DNA of 5,509 nt, taken from assembly GCA_021154945.1 (NCBI GenBank), contig JAJNQF010000110.1, positions 1 to 5,509 of the forward strand. The letters are read 5' to 3'. The translations under genes were made by a program, and so were the position numbers. Below the pieces are notes generated by a model, which saw nothing but the letters and a program-made list of their open reading frames with translations, was not told the origin of the DNA and did not search any database. This DNA is from Sphingomonas sp. (GTDB lineage Bacteria > Pseudomonadota > Alphaproteobacteria > Sphingomonadales > Sphingomonadaceae). Positions 5,293 to 5,509 of the stretch are shown here, one piece after another (within the stretch, counting starts at the first letter, position 1; each line of letters starts with the position of its first letter).

Positions 5293-5509
5293 TCACGCAA
5301 CCGCCCTTTTGAGGCGATCGACCAGCCGGTCGCGCGCCGCCAACGGGTCGGCGCGACGGTCGACGAGGATGTCGCGGGCAAGAAAATGTCCGGTCAGTCG
5401 CAGGCCGTCGAAGATGTCCGGCCACGCAGCCTCCCCGCCGGTGAGAAGGAAGGGCGGCAATCGCAGCAGCTTGGCCTCATAGCCGAACGCCGCCCCGCGC
5501 GAGACCGCC
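5293..5509 (-). CDS. C-terminal fragment of an unrecognised protein upstream of leuB (5' end outside window)
   Basis: An open frame enters from the right edge and ends at a TGA at 5295-5293, giving the last 71 residues of a protein with no in-frame ATG or GTG inside the window, so the gene begins outside it. The visible part has a hydrophobic/aromatic first half (AAFGYEAKLLRLPPFLLTGG, then a Trp-Pro-Asp-Ile-Phe-Asp stretch) and an amphipathic, Arg/Asp/Leu-rich end (LAARDRLVDRLKRAVA) that looks like a terminal alpha helix. No signal peptide, membrane segment or catalytic motif can be judged from the fragment. It lies 41 bases upstream of leuB on the same strand, so co-transcription is likely; leuC and leuD are often found upstream of leuB in related bacteria, but this fragment does not resemble the C-terminus of either as I know them. 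That it is coding is fairly secure from codon composition and a plausible fold-like sequence; the function is unknown. Confidence 0.6.
   Translation of the reverse strand, partial: AVSRGAAFGYEAKLLRLPPFLLTGGEAAWPDIFDGLRLTGHFLARDILVDRRADPLAARDRLVDRLKRAVA

Noticed and set aside
5252..5425. Upstream extension of the leuB frame
   Set aside because: The extra residues are low-complexity and Arg/Pro-rich, and the ATG at 5251 has a perfect ribosome binding site and the family N-terminus.
1..5509. Defence system, mobile element, CRISPR array, tRNA or rRNA
   Set aside because: No direct repeats with spacers, transposase or integrase motifs, terminal inverted repeats, cloverleaf or rRNA-like segments were seen; gene content is core metabolism with even composition.

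Overview
The window is a GC-rich, gene-dense stretch in which every gene I can support lies on the minus strand. Protein style (MetZ-type homoserine sulfhydrylation, a GcvA-like LysR regulator, DUF525/ApaG beside metZ), high-GC third codon positions, frequent GTG/TTG starts, weak Shine-Dalgarno sites and a GC-rich CCCCGGC...GCCGGGG palindrome all suggest an alphaproteobacterium, most likely of the sphingomonad group. This placement is inference; there is no rRNA or other marker gene here.

Reading in the direction of transcription (high to low coordinates): the 3' end of an unrecognised gene (5509-5293); leuB, 3-isopropylmalate dehydrogenase of leucine synthesis (5251-4205), with the only strong Shine-Dalgarno site in the window; a DPM1-like family 2 glycosyltransferase fused to a four-helix GtrA membrane domain (4200-3100); a 74-base gap with a possible weak terminator at its upstream edge; metZ, O-succinylhomoserine sulfhydrylase of methionine synthesis (3025-1820); apaG (1823-1425); a compact LysR-family regulator (1428-646); a RimJ/RimL-type GNAT acetyltransferase (604-77, perhaps starting at 649); and a 76-base tail carrying a palindromic REP-like hairpin.

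The genes fall into two likely transcription units. The first is (unknown gene)-leuB-glycosyltransferase, with 41- and 4-base gaps. The second is metZ-apaG-lysR-GNAT, in which consecutive genes overlap by four bases (ATGA, TTGA, and possibly GTGA), the classic layout for translational coupling. The two units may still be joined by read-through. leuB and metZ are core amino-acid biosynthesis; the glycosyltransferase, regulator and acetyltransferase have no obvious metabolic link to them.

I found no mobile element, CRISPR array, tRNA, rRNA, known riboswitch or defence system. The region reads as ordinary chromosomal core. The most interesting points are the shortened effector domain of the LysR protein, its co-translation with apaG from a TTG start, the lipid-linked-sugar enzyme placed among amino-acid genes, and the unidentified gene upstream of leuB.
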